Source: Nitrosotalea sp. (lineage in GTDB: Archaea; Thermoproteota; Nitrososphaeria; Nitrososphaerales; Nitrosopumilaceae). From it: 55,323 nt of DNA. Shown here piece by piece: positions 24,358 through 32,774 of this stretch (its first letter is position 1; each line of letters opens with the position of its first letter). The translations under genes and the position numbers were made by a program. The notes under the pieces were generated by a model, which saw only the letters and a program-made list of their open reading frames with translations, searched no databases and was not told where the DNA came from. The stretch is from contig JARCRW010000024.1 of NCBI GenBank assembly GCA_029850515.1, forward strand, positions 1 to 55,323, given 5' to 3'.

Positions 24358-25776
24358 TTATGTTATCACACTTTTTACAATTGACTTGCCACGTATATGT
24401 GGACCTCCATTTCCCATCCTCATGATTTGCATTGGATCACCTTTTCCGCAGTTTCCAATGGGTCTTACCTGAAAATCTTTTCCTCTTGCATCAATTGACT
24501 CGAAGAATTCTGGCGAGTTGCCCATTACAATGACATCTCGTAGCAGATCACCCAGTTCTCCGTTTTCAATTTTTTGTGCATATTGGCACGAGATGCTCCA
24601 GTTGTAGCGCATCATATCTATTGATGGTATTTTCATGTTACAGATTAAAAATCCATTTTTCACATCCTTTATCATTTCTGCAGGATCCCAATTTCCAGGC
24701 GAGATGCACGTGCATGCCATTCTCACAAGAGGCATAAACGAGTATCCAGTTGACCTCATTGATGAGTTTGGCTTGGTGTCAAACAATGATGCAGTCTCGC
24801 GGCTTTGCATATGACTGCATAGTACTCCATCTTCTATCAACACTTTTCTTGTTGCAGGTACACCTTCATCATCATACTTGTACCACCCAAGACTAGATGG
24901 GATTGTCGGATCATCAATTACATTTAGCTCAGATGAGCCAATTTTTGTTCCAAGTTTTCCTGCCCACCATGCACCTCCTGCCCAAGCCATTTCTTTTCCA
25001 AGCACTCGGTCAGCCTCTGATGGGTGTCCAAGAATCTCATGTGAGAGCAGTGCAACAAAATCAGGATTCATCACCACAGTAGATTTTTCTTCTTTTACTG
25101 TCTTTGCGTCAAGTAGCGCCTCAGCTTTTTCAGATAGTGACTGTGATACAGCAAGTATGTCATTTTTGCCGGTAATCATCTCGAGTCCACCCCTTCCACC
25201 CTCAGTGGTACTTACAGATTCTGTCAATCCCGAATAGTGTGCTGTCGCAGATATGTTTGCCATTACATCATCAAAATCTTGAGTGATTTTCGATCCTTCA
25301 CTGTTTGCAAAGTACTTGTGAAACTTGTCATGATGTATTGATACAGATGATTTTATTATTCGTTTTTTGCCATGAATTATCTTGTCAGACTCTAAACCAA
25401 TCTTCATCATCTCGTCAACATTTGGATCTACTAGTACCTGGAATCTCACATCATCAGTAAAAGAGTGAACTTCGGCAAGCCTCACTTTATATTTTTTATA
25501 TTCAGAATAATATTTGGTTGCATTGATGGTATCAACAATGTTCTGTTTTACTCCATCAAATGATTTGGGTTCAGAGACAGAGTAAAATCCCCACGCCCCG
25601 TTCACTAGAACCCGAATTCCAAGACCAGAATCACGTGATGAAACAAAGTTTTCAACCTCACCATTTTCGATGACAAACCCTTCTGTCTTGACAGACTCGG
25701 CCCTTACATCGCAATATTGGGAACCAGCGTCAAGCGCAATCAGGATTGCCTTTTCAGCATAATCTTCAAGCGACAT
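24358..25776 (-). CDS. tldD: TldD/PmbA-family metalloprotease
   Basis: A 472-residue TldD-like protein. The zinc motif HExxxH is visible as HEILGH (His246, Glu247, His251) in LLSHEILGHPSEADRV; the N-terminal DAGSQYCDVRAES and C-terminal PIGNCGKGDPMQIMRMGNGG regions are typical of the family. In bacteria TldD acts with TldE on peptides, including leader peptides and unfolded chains; no second subunit gene is present in this window. ATG 25776. First gene of the tldD-udg-aag run. Confidence 0.92.
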   Translation of the reverse strand: MSLEDYAEKAILIALDAGSQYCDVRAESVKTEGFVIENGEVENFVSSRDSGLGIRVLVNGAWGFYSVSEPKSFDGVKQNIVDTINATKYYSEYKKYKVRLAEVHSFTDDVRFQVLVDPNVDEMMKIGLESDKIIHGKKRIIKSSVSIHHDKFHKYFANSEGSKITQDFDDVMANISATAHYSGLTESVSTTEGGRGGLEMITGKNDILAVSQSLSEKAEALLDAKTVKEEKSTVVMNPDFVALLSHEILGHPSEADRVLGKEMAWAGGAWWAGKLGTKIGSSELNVIDDPTIPSSLGWYKYDDEGVPATRKVLIEDGVLCSHMQSRETASLFDTKPNSSMRSTGYSFMPLVRMACTCISPGNWDPAEMIKDVKNGFLICNMKIPSIDMMRYNWSISCQYAQKIENGELGDLLRDVIVMGNSPEFFESIDARGKDFQVRPIGNCGKGDPMQIMRMGNGGPHIRGKSIVKSVIT

Positions 25777-25798
25777 AAATTCACTAGTATGACTAAGC

Positions 25799-27673
25799 CT
25801 ATATTGGCGTTCTAGTTGCCTCTACCTTTGGAATTGTAAATGAGAATGTGGTCCCTTTGTATGGCGTACTTTGCATCCAGATGGTCCCACCATGCGCCTC
25901 TACAATTCCCTTGCAGATGGACAAGCCAAGTCCACTTCCGCCCTTTTCCCTTGTGCTTGTTGTATCAGCCTGATAGAACTTTTTGAAGATCTTGTCATTT
26001 GCATCAGGGGGTATGCCTTTGCCATTATCTTTGACTGAAATCACTACCTCATTTTCTTTTTCTTCGAGTTGTATCTCCACCGTGCCTGTCTTTGGCGAAG
26101 TTGCCTTGAGACTATTTTTTATCAAGTTGGTAAGTACTTGCTTTATCCTATCATCGTCATAATAGGCATAGACATCTTTTTTCGGAGCATAGGTAAGCGA
26201 TATCTCATCAGTAGTTGCTTGGGGTTGCATTCCAAGTATTGTCTTTTCTACACTTTCCTTGAGATTGTTTCTTTCTTTTTTGATTCTAAGCTGTCCTAGC
26301 TCTAGCTTCTGCGCATCAAGCAAATCAGAGATTAGCTGCAATAGCGTAGTTGCACTTGAGCTTATGATTTTCAGCCTCTCTTTCTGAGTTGCATTCAGCG
26401 GCCCAAGGTGTTCTCCAAGCAGTATATCCGAATATCCTTGGATTGGCACAAGTGGAGTTTTTAGTTCATGTGTAACCATCGCAAGGAACTCATCTTTTGC
26501 AATCTCTATTTTCTTTGCCTCTTCTTCTTTTTTCTGGATTGTAAAAGACATGGAGTTGAATGTTTCTGCAAGTTCACCGATTTCATCTTTTGAAGAATAG
26601 GCAATCTTGTCCCCGTAAACTCCTTCCTTAATACGGCTGATTGCCTTTATCAAAGTGGCAAGAGGTGCCAATGATTTTCTAATTGACAATATAACGGTGA
26701 CAAATATCACAATATCTGCAATGATGAACAATTGAACTATCAACACTTTGTCGTGTAATTGAGAATCAACCATGCCGTTCCATTGATCTACAAAATCAGA
26801 TGTTGTGCTAAGCAATACATTTCTTTGAGAATTCAATTGTGACAGCGCAGTCCCAAAGTTTTTTGACAACAAGGTATTTGATTCAATGTAAATCAGTTTT
26901 GCGTTGACTGATTCCCAGAGAGGATCAAGTTGTCGTATAGAACCAGAATTTTCCCTCGGGATTTCTTGCAATGTTTCAGACGTTATACCATAGCTTGCAT
27001 ATATGGGATCATCTAGTGGTAAACCTTCCAATTTTTTGAGATCCGCATCAAAGAGTACACGGTCTTCTTTGAGTGATGCGGTAACATTTCCCCCTTCACC
27101 TATGGAATACAATAATGTTTTTTCTCCAATATCTTTTGCAGTGTTTATCATCTCAAGTGCGATTATTTTCTGCCTGTTGTAATTTCTGTCCAATGGTGAA
27201 AGGTCATTTTCAACGCCATTTGTTAGCGAAGCCAGATCACCATTTTTACCGAGTACATATGCCAAGTCATCTCTTACCTTTGGATCAAAGATGCTTTCTT
27301 GTTTTATCTTCTCAGCATCTTCTTTGTATGGCCCCCATGCATCGCCAACTTTTTGATATGCTGGAATCAAGTCTTGTGGAACTGCCACCACATTGAGACC
27401 ACCAATGTTTCCTCCCACCCCAAGCCGTGCATATGTGGTATCAAAATTAGCCAGTTGTTGCTCTAATGTTACCCTATCTCCCTCATTACCACTTGCAATT
27501 GAATTTGCAGTACTGCCAATTCTTTCAACTATGACCTTTAGATCACTTGCATAGCTGATAGAATGCAGTATGTCCTGATTTTGCTGTGACGTAAATATCA
27601 GAAGATAGAAATTGACGGCAGAAACACCAATTATTACAGCTAGTAAAAGATACGTCTTTTGAGTAAGCTTCAC
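25799..27673 (-). CDS. membrane sensor histidine kinase with HAMP domain
   Basis: About 624 residues. First helix TYLLLAVIIGVSAVNFYLLI (about 6-26), a large helical extracytoplasmic sensor (about 27-310), second helix with IIADIVIFVTVILSI, HAMP (SLAPLATLIKAISRIKEGVY), dimerisation/phosphoacceptor helix AMVTHELKTPLVPIQGYSDI (His402) and the ATPase domain with NLIKNSLKA (N box), DNGKGIP (G1) and GGSGLGLSICKG. The longest open frame starts at 27895 but overlaps the divergent Hpt gene; GTG 27673 directly before the first helix is more plausible. It lies back to back with an Hpt and a receiver gene. Confidence 0.88.
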   Translation of the reverse strand: MKLTQKTYLLLAVIIGVSAVNFYLLIFTSQQNQDILHSISYASDLKVIVERIGSTANSIASGNEGDRVTLEQQLANFDTTYARLGVGGNIGGLNVVAVPQDLIPAYQKVGDAWGPYKEDAEKIKQESIFDPKVRDDLAYVLGKNGDLASLTNGVENDLSPLDRNYNRQKIIALEMINTAKDIGEKTLLYSIGEGGNVTASLKEDRVLFDADLKKLEGLPLDDPIYASYGITSETLQEIPRENSGSIRQLDPLWESVNAKLIYIESNTLLSKNFGTALSQLNSQRNVLLSTTSDFVDQWNGMVDSQLHDKVLIVQLFIIADIVIFVTVILSIRKSLAPLATLIKAISRIKEGVYGDKIAYSSKDEIGELAETFNSMSFTIQKKEEEAKKIEIAKDEFLAMVTHELKTPLVPIQGYSDILLGEHLGPLNATQKERLKIISSSATTLLQLISDLLDAQKLELGQLRIKKERNNLKESVEKTILGMQPQATTDEISLTYAPKKDVYAYYDDDRIKQVLTNLIKNSLKATSPKTGTVEIQLEEKENEVVISVKDNGKGIPPDANDKIFKKFYQADTTSTREKGGSGLGLSICKGIVEAHGGTIWMQSTPYKGTTFSFTIPKVEATRTPI

Positions 27674-27737
27674 AAGAGAAAAAATGACAAAGGCGCGTAT
27701 AAAAGTTAGTATAAAAGATATGTAGTAAGTAGTTAAA

Positions 27738-28106
27738 ATGTCTGACGAATTTCTCAGAGTGGCAAGACAAGAGATACAGTTAGAGATAGACAATTTGAAC
27801 AAGATCTTTCTCTCCTGTGCAAACGACGAGCAATTCCATGAAAGATCCGTGGAAATTGCAAAACATATGCACAAGATAAAGGGTCTAGCACCCATGATGG
27901 GTCAAGAAAAAATTGGAGAGATTGCAAAAATGAGTGACATAATCACAAAACATGTCTCAAGTCACGGCGTACTGAAGGGATCTCATGACATAATCCTAGA
28001 TGCAGTAAAGAGAATGTCCAGCCTTTGTAACGGACAGACAAATATCCAGCCAGATGATTTTAGAAAGCATGTAATGGACACATATCCAGACATTTTTGAA
28101 TTTTAA
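27738..28106 (+). CDS. stand-alone Hpt (histidine phosphotransfer) domain protein
   Basis: A 122-residue all-helical protein. The segment AKHMHKIKGLAPMMGQEKIG has the HxxKG pattern of CheA P1/Hpt domains, with His45 as the likely phosphate carrier and the following hydrophobic-Met-Gly turn typical of CheA. No kinase or receiver domain is attached. It is divergent from the membrane kinase (64-nt gap to its chosen start) and 43 nt before a receiver gene. The assignment as phosphorelay carrier is from motif and context. ATG 27738. Confidence 0.72.
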   Translation: MSDEFLRVARQEIQLEIDNLNKIFLSCANDEQFHERSVEIAKHMHKIKGLAPMMGQEKIGEIAKMSDIITKHVSSHGVLKGSHDIILDAVKRMSSLCNGQTNIQPDDFRKHVMDTYPDIFEF

Positions 28107-28149
28107 ATGATACTTGTAATTATATAGCGCAGCCTCGAAGATCTATAAC

Positions 28150-28521
28150 ATGGTCAATGTCATGGTGGTAGATGATTCGGATGCCATCAGGATGGTCTTA
28201 AAAGACATACTAGTCATTGGCCAACACAAATTGGTTGCAGAACTTGCAAGTGGCATAGGGGCTTTGGAAGAATATACGAAGACAAAACCGGACATTGTCC
28301 TGCTGGACATGGCAATGCCAAAAAAAGATGGCCTTACAGCTCTCAAAGAAATTATTGCGTATGATCCAAAAGCAAAGGTCATCATGATTTCAGCAAGTGA
28401 CAATCAAGAGACTGTCAAAGAGTGTACCAAGGCAGGGGCTAGCACATACGTTTTAAAGCCATTTAATTTTCAAGAAGTGTTAAAAATAATCAATAGTGTT
28501 ACGAAATCACAATCCAGATGA
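28150..28521 (+). CDS. CheY-like single-domain response regulator
   Basis: A 123-residue receiver domain: acidic pocket Asp8-Asp9 (VMVVDDSDAIRM), phosphoacceptor Asp53 (IVLLDMAMPKKDG), switch Ser81 (IMISASDN) and Lys103 (YVLKPFNF). No output domain. It probably takes phosphate from the neighbouring kinase or Hpt protein and acts through protein contacts. Start ATG 28150. Its last 15 bases overlap the convergent receiver-zinc-ribbon gene. Confidence 0.93.
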   Translation: MVNVMVVDDSDAIRMVLKDILVIGQHKLVAELASGIGALEEYTKTKPDIVLLDMAMPKKDGLTALKEIIAYDPKAKVIMISASDNQETVKECTKAGASTYVLKPFNFQEVLKIINSVTKSQSR

Positions 28522-29421
28522 CTTGTATCCAGCACTTGTGACCCATTTTGCCTTTTCCAGCGGAAACCTATTGTTGCATTTTATGCACAAAAAATCCTGT
28601 GATGGATTTGAAAACTTGTCCCCACAGTCATCACATATGTAATAGTTATCCATTGTTTTGTAATCAACTCCCAGAATTTTTATTTCCTTGTGACATTTTG
28701 GACATTTGTTTTCCTTGTAGGAGTTCTCAACTGAGACATTTCCACACTTGAAATGTTCGATTAATTTACCTTGGACAAAGTTGGTTCCATTGCAGACAGG
28801 ACAGGAAAAATTGGGAAGAATACGCATTGAATCACATTGAATACAAGAGACTTCCTTCATGTCAGAAACTTTTGTTATCTTTTTTTCATTTTCAAGTTGT
28901 GATAGATGTTTGTTAAGCAAGTCACCATGTATTTCAGAATATTCGGCCAGTCTTGCAAAACTTATCCTGGCGGATGATTTCATATGAAATATCACCCTTT
29001 CAATATCATCCGAGGGTTTTTCTTCTAGAATGTCTTTTTCTTTTTCTAGTGTTTCAAATACATTTTTTAGATTATCATATCTTATTGGCTTTTCAATATA
29101 CAAATAGGCACCCCCCCTTAGTGCATCTTTTATTTGCTCATCAGACTTGGAATCAGCGGTTTCAAGAATTATCTTTGCATCAGGACGAATACCAAATATG
29201 CCTGTCATGATTTCATTTGCATTCATATCTGGAAGGTGAAAATCCAAAAGAACAATCGGCCGCCTGCCAGCATTTTCAAGATCAGAGAACAACTGTATGC
29301 CCGCCTTTCCAGTATTACATGTCTTGACATTTTCATATCCCATTTTTTTTAGAAAATCCTGTAACAGAATGGTTGTTGCCATGCTATCCTCAATTATAAG
29401 AACATCATTTTTGTCGCCCAT
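28507..29421 (-). CDS. response regulator with helical linker and multi-zinc-ribbon output (TackOD1-like)
   Basis: A 304-residue protein. Residues 5-125 are a receiver domain (Glu11-Asp12, phosphoacceptor Asp60 in IVLLDFHLPDMN, Lys in LYIEKPIRY). Residues about 135-185 form a winged-helix-like region (ARISFARLAEYSEIHGDLLN). The C-terminal 120 residues carry repeated CxxC knuckles: SCIQC, SCPVC, HFKCG, KCPKC, ICDDC, LCIKC. This arrangement matches the thaumarchaeal output domain TackOD1, proposed to be metal-binding. It may sense metal/redox state or bind DNA/RNA. ATG 29421; divergent from the PINA-type gene. Confidence 0.82.
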   Translation of the reverse strand: MGDKNDVLIIEDSMATTILLQDFLKKMGYENVKTCNTGKAGIQLFSDLENAGRRPIVLLDFHLPDMNANEIMTGIFGIRPDAKIILETADSKSDEQIKDALRGGAYLYIEKPIRYDNLKNVFETLEKEKDILEEKPSDDIERVIFHMKSSARISFARLAEYSEIHGDLLNKHLSQLENEKKITKVSDMKEVSCIQCDSMRILPNFSCPVCNGTNFVQGKLIEHFKCGNVSVENSYKENKCPKCHKEIKILGVDYKTMDNYYICDDCGDKFSNPSQDFLCIKCNNRFPLEKAKWVTSAGYKSSGL

Positions 29422-29474
29422 AAGATGTAATTTTGTATCAGACTGTCATTTTTAAATACAGTTATGATTAAAAG

Positions 29475-31304
29475 GTGCAGAAACTGAGTATACCTGTGGA
29501 AAAATTCGTAGTAGACACTAGTATCATAATAGATGGAGAGATTACCAAATTAATCGAAGCCGGTACCATGACAAATTGTGAGATAATAATACCTGTTGCT
29601 GTTTTAGATGAATTACAATCACAGGCATCTCAGCACAAAGATCATGGTTTTGTCGGATTAGAGCAGATCAAAAAAATTCGTGAGTTGTCAGAGAAAAACA
29701 ACATCATCCTCAAATTTGAGGGTGAGCGCCCCAGCATGGATGATATCAGACTTGCAAGACATGGTAGAATTGATGCAATAATAAAAGACATTGCAAAAAA
29801 AAATGGGGCTACATTTTATACCGCAGATTATGTACAGGCCTTGGTAGCACAGGCAGAGGGAGTAAAGACAAGCTATTCCAAACCTCAGATCAAGATTTCA
29901 GACCTAGAGTTTGAGAAATACTTTGACAGTCAGACAATGAGTATACATCTCAAGGACGGAACGTTTCCACTTGCAAAGCGTGGCAAGCCCGGATCATTTT
30001 CTCTAGCACCCGTAGGAGAAACACTACTGACAAAAGAATACTTGGAAGGAATCACTAGTGAAATTTTGGAAGCGTCAAGGGCAACACAGCTTGGCATAAT
30101 TGAAATATCAAAATCAGGTGCTCTTGTAATACAATACAAAGATTTCAGGGTGGTTGTAACACATTCACCGTTTTCAAATAGTTATGAAATTACAATAACG
30201 CATCCAATAGTAAAGATGTCACTAGATCAGTATACTGTTTCTGAAAAACTGATGCAACGTCTTTCTGAAAAGGCTGAGGGAATACTAATATCAGGATCAC
30301 CTGGCTCTGGCAAGAGTACACTTGCATCAAGCCTTGCAAACTATTACTCTACAAAAGGCAAGATTGTAAAGACATTTGAGTCTCCAAGAGACTTGCAGGT
30401 AAATAACCAGATAACCCAATACACACATCTTGAAGGCAGTTTTGAAAATGCTGCAGACATTCTTCTTCTTGTAAGACCAGATTACACAATATTTGACGAG
30501 GTCAGGAGATACCAAGACTTTAGAGTATTTTCAGACCTTAGACTGGCAGGCGTTGGCATGATAGGAGTAGTGCATGCACATGCACCACTTGATGCGATTC
30601 AAAGATTCATTGGTAAGGTTGAACTTGGAATGATTCCGCACATACTGGATACAGTAGTTTTTGTAAAGGCTGGCCAGATCTCAAAAGTGTATGAGTTGGA
30701 GTTCAAGGTAAAGGTGCCAACTGGAATGACAGAGCAAGACCTGGCAAGACCAGTAATCGAGATTAGAAACTTTGAGGACCACAACTTGGAATATGAAATT
30801 TACACGTATGGTGATGAAAATATCGTAATCCCGATATCTAAAGAAAATAAGAGCGGTGGCATTGAAAAACTAGCAGAGGCAAAGATCAAGGATACCATAC
30901 GAAGGTTTGATTCTAACGCAGAGATTGAGATTTTATCAAACAACAGCATACGGGTACGGGTGGATAAGGAATCCATGTCAGCAATTATTGGCAGAGGAGG
31001 GGCAACAATAAATGATCTTGAAAAGACATTGGGGGTTCACATAGATGTAGAACCAAAAGAGAGAGGATCTTCAAGAGGTGGAGAATGGTTCGAAATGTCA
31101 GAATCAGGAAACAATTTTGTTTTAGAAATGGATATTTCAAAGTCCGGCATGGATGCAGATGTTTATGTAAATGACAAAAACATTACATCCACAAGAGTTG
31201 GAAAAAACGGTAGAATAATAATTCCAAAAAAATCCACTGCCGGCAGGAGATTGATTGGGGCAGTAATGTCAAAAGAAGACATCCGGATAACTGTTCACGA
31301 TTAG
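29475..31304 (+). CDS. PINA-type PIN domain-ATPase-KH protein
   Basis: A 609-residue protein with an N-terminal PIN nuclease-like domain (FVVDTSIIIDGEI with Asp14, then DELQSQ and TADYVQ), a middle PilT/VirB11-like ATPase (Walker A GSPGSGKST at about 274-282, Walker B-like YTIFDEVRRY) and a C-terminal KH domain (SAIIGRGGATINDLEK) near residues 490-525. Crenarchaeal PINA proteins form hexamers that move Holliday junctions with the Hjc resolvase; the thaumarchaeal homologue may do the same. Start is GTG 29475. Confidence 0.9.
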   Translation: MQKLSIPVEKFVVDTSIIIDGEITKLIEAGTMTNCEIIIPVAVLDELQSQASQHKDHGFVGLEQIKKIRELSEKNNIILKFEGERPSMDDIRLARHGRIDAIIKDIAKKNGATFYTADYVQALVAQAEGVKTSYSKPQIKISDLEFEKYFDSQTMSIHLKDGTFPLAKRGKPGSFSLAPVGETLLTKEYLEGITSEILEASRATQLGIIEISKSGALVIQYKDFRVVVTHSPFSNSYEITITHPIVKMSLDQYTVSEKLMQRLSEKAEGILISGSPGSGKSTLASSLANYYSTKGKIVKTFESPRDLQVNNQITQYTHLEGSFENAADILLLVRPDYTIFDEVRRYQDFRVFSDLRLAGVGMIGVVHAHAPLDAIQRFIGKVELGMIPHILDTVVFVKAGQISKVYELEFKVKVPTGMTEQDLARPVIEIRNFEDHNLEYEIYTYGDENIVIPISKENKSGGIEKLAEAKIKDTIRRFDSNAEIEILSNNSIRVRVDKESMSAIIGRGGATINDLEKTLGVHIDVEPKERGSSRGGEWFEMSESGNNFVLEMDISKSGMDADVYVNDKNITSTRVGKNGRIIIPKKSTAGRRLIGAVMSKEDIRITVHD

Positions 31305-31760
31305 CTACTGGAAATTTTCTAAAATTTTTGGATTTGATTTTAGAAATGTGACAAACTTGCGTAGTTGTTTTATTGTTTGTGGGTTTAGGTGATGTTCTAT
31401 TCCTTCGACATCCTGATTTGCAATATCATGGCTAATTCCAAGCATCATAAAGAACTCTAGTAACGTGCCATGTTTTTGACGCACTGCATCTGCCAACGCA
31501 GAACCTTTCTGAGTCAGGTTGATTCCCCGATATTTTTCATATTCCAGATATCCTCCTTCTGCAAGCTTTTGAAGCATCTTTGTGACAGATGGAGCACTTA
31601 CTGTAAGATATCTTGAGATGTCAAGTGTATTTGCATATCCTTTGAGTTCCACAAGCTCAGATATCACCTCTAGGTAGTCCTCCATTCTAGAATAGTCAGT
31701 TTTTGTCGATTTGTGTGCCTCTTTTATGGATTCTAGCCTCTCAGCGCGTTTTTCCTTCAT
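31305..31760 (-). CDS. DtxR/MntR-family metal-dependent repressor
   Basis: About 151 residues. N-terminal winged helix: SRMEDYLEVISELVELKGYA, VSAPSVTKMLQKLAEGGYLE (recognition helix) and YEKYRGINLTQKG; then the metal-binding dimerisation domain with RQKHGTLLEFFMMLG and DVEGIEHHL. Closest in look to MntR, without a third SH3-like domain. It would repress metal transporters when Mn or Fe is bound; the NRAMP-like gene at 43 kb is a candidate target. The frame is open to 31787, but ATG 31760 lies about 25 nt from a TATA-like ttatatga and is preferred. Ends next to the PINA gene, convergent. Confidence 0.9.
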   Translation of the reverse strand: MKEKRAERLESIKEAHKSTKTDYSRMEDYLEVISELVELKGYANTLDISRYLTVSAPSVTKMLQKLAEGGYLEYEKYRGINLTQKGSALADAVRQKHGTLLEFFMMLGISHDIANQDVEGIEHHLNPQTIKQLRKFVTFLKSNPKILENFQ

Positions 31761-31877
31761 GTTTTTGTTAGTTATACACGAAATCATATAACCTAATCTC
31801 TTGATCAGAAATGTTCACTCAGTTGTGATTGATCTTTTGCATGGAGTTTTAACTATATTTTTAAAAAGAAGGGATGC

Positions 31878-32222
31878 ATGGATGAGGGAGTCAGGCAGGG
31901 TATTGATAAAATAAAAAAAGTAAGCGATTCCCTTCACAGAAGGGCCAGAATTTACTCGGAGCTCGGAAAGATAGACGACAAGGGTACTGCACGTGCTCTT
32001 GGTTCACTGCAGAGAGCACCATCACCAGGAAAAAAGATCACAAAGATTGGATTCATCTTTCTTTTTTCGCCAGACCCGTTCACTACACCCATTGGCATTC
32101 CAATGATAATTGCCGGAAAATACCTAGAAAAAATGTATAATGGTGCAACCATCAAAGACATTGGTCAGGAGACAAAGAGTTTTTTCAGTGACTATTCCAA
32201 TATAAAAGACAAGATGCGTTAA
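31878..32222 (+). CDS. hypothetical protein, 114 residues, with hydrophobic central hairpin
   Basis: Starts at ATG 31878. N-terminal helix rich in Lys/Arg (VRQGIDKIKKVSDSLHRRAR), then a basic turn (SPGKKITKIGF) and a central hydrophobic Pro-containing region (FIFLFSPDPFTTPIGIPMII) which may dip into a membrane, and a C-terminal helix. Family not recognised. Divergent from the MntR-type gene with a 117-nt gap. Confidence 0.65.
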   Translation: MDEGVRQGIDKIKKVSDSLHRRARIYSELGKIDDKGTARALGSLQRAPSPGKKITKIGFIFLFSPDPFTTPIGIPMIIAGKYLEKMYNGATIKDIGQETKSFFSDYSNIKDKMR

Positions 32223-32279
32223 CACTCTTCGTTATTTTTTTGCATTAGTTTTTAACTGGATATTGACTCTAGTGTTTTT

Positions 32280-32774
32280 GTGGCAACAAGGGCCCAAGTT
32301 CTAATCCCGATTGCAATTGCAGCAGTAATAGTAGGAATAGTTGGAGTCATTACAATTCCTGCAGACTCCAAGCTTGAAGAGGTCAAGTTTCCAAGGGGTA
32401 CAATCAAGCTTGATGACAAGATTTTAGATGTGCAAATTGCAGAAACTGATGCACAGAAGATAAGAGGCCTTATGTTTCAAAACAAGCTACCAGATGACCA
32501 GGGGATGATCTTTGTATTCAGCCAGGCACAGGTTGTACCAATATGGATGCTAAACATGCAGTTTCCTCTCGACATAATTTGGTTTGATGCAAATGGAAAT
32601 GTAATCCACATTGCAAAAAATGTTGCACCATGCAAGTCTGCACTTGAGACTGCCACATGCACTGTTCAGAATGCGGATGGCAAAATGGCAAAATATGTTT
32701 TAGAGGTGACAGGCGGATTTACTGACAAGTTCCACATTACCGAGAATTCCAAGATGCAGATAATTTCAATCTAG
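32280..32774 (+). CDS. DUF192-family secreted/anchored protein
   Basis: A 164-residue protein with an N-terminal membrane segment (VLIPIAIAAVIVGIVGVITI) followed by a DUF192 domain: IAETDAQKIRGLMFQNKLP, MIFVFSQAQVVPIWMLNMQF and DIIWFDANGNVIHIAKNVAP are hallmarks of this small beta-fold family. The function of DUF192 is not established; some members are found with extracytoplasmic proteins. GTG 32280. The 3' end overlaps the convergent acetyl-CoA synthetase gene by four bases. Confidence 0.88.
   Translation: MATRAQVLIPIAIAAVIVGIVGVITIPADSKLEEVKFPRGTIKLDDKILDVQIAETDAQKIRGLMFQNKLPDDQGMIFVFSQAQVVPIWMLNMQFPLDIIWFDANGNVIHIAKNVAPCKSALETATCTVQNADGKMAKYVLEVTGGFTDKFHITENSKMQIISI

Noticed and set aside
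27674-27895. N-terminal extension of the HAMP kinase
   Set aside because: It overlaps the start of the divergent Hpt gene and contains Cys/Ser-rich unlikely sequence; GTG 27673 before the first membrane helix fits better.
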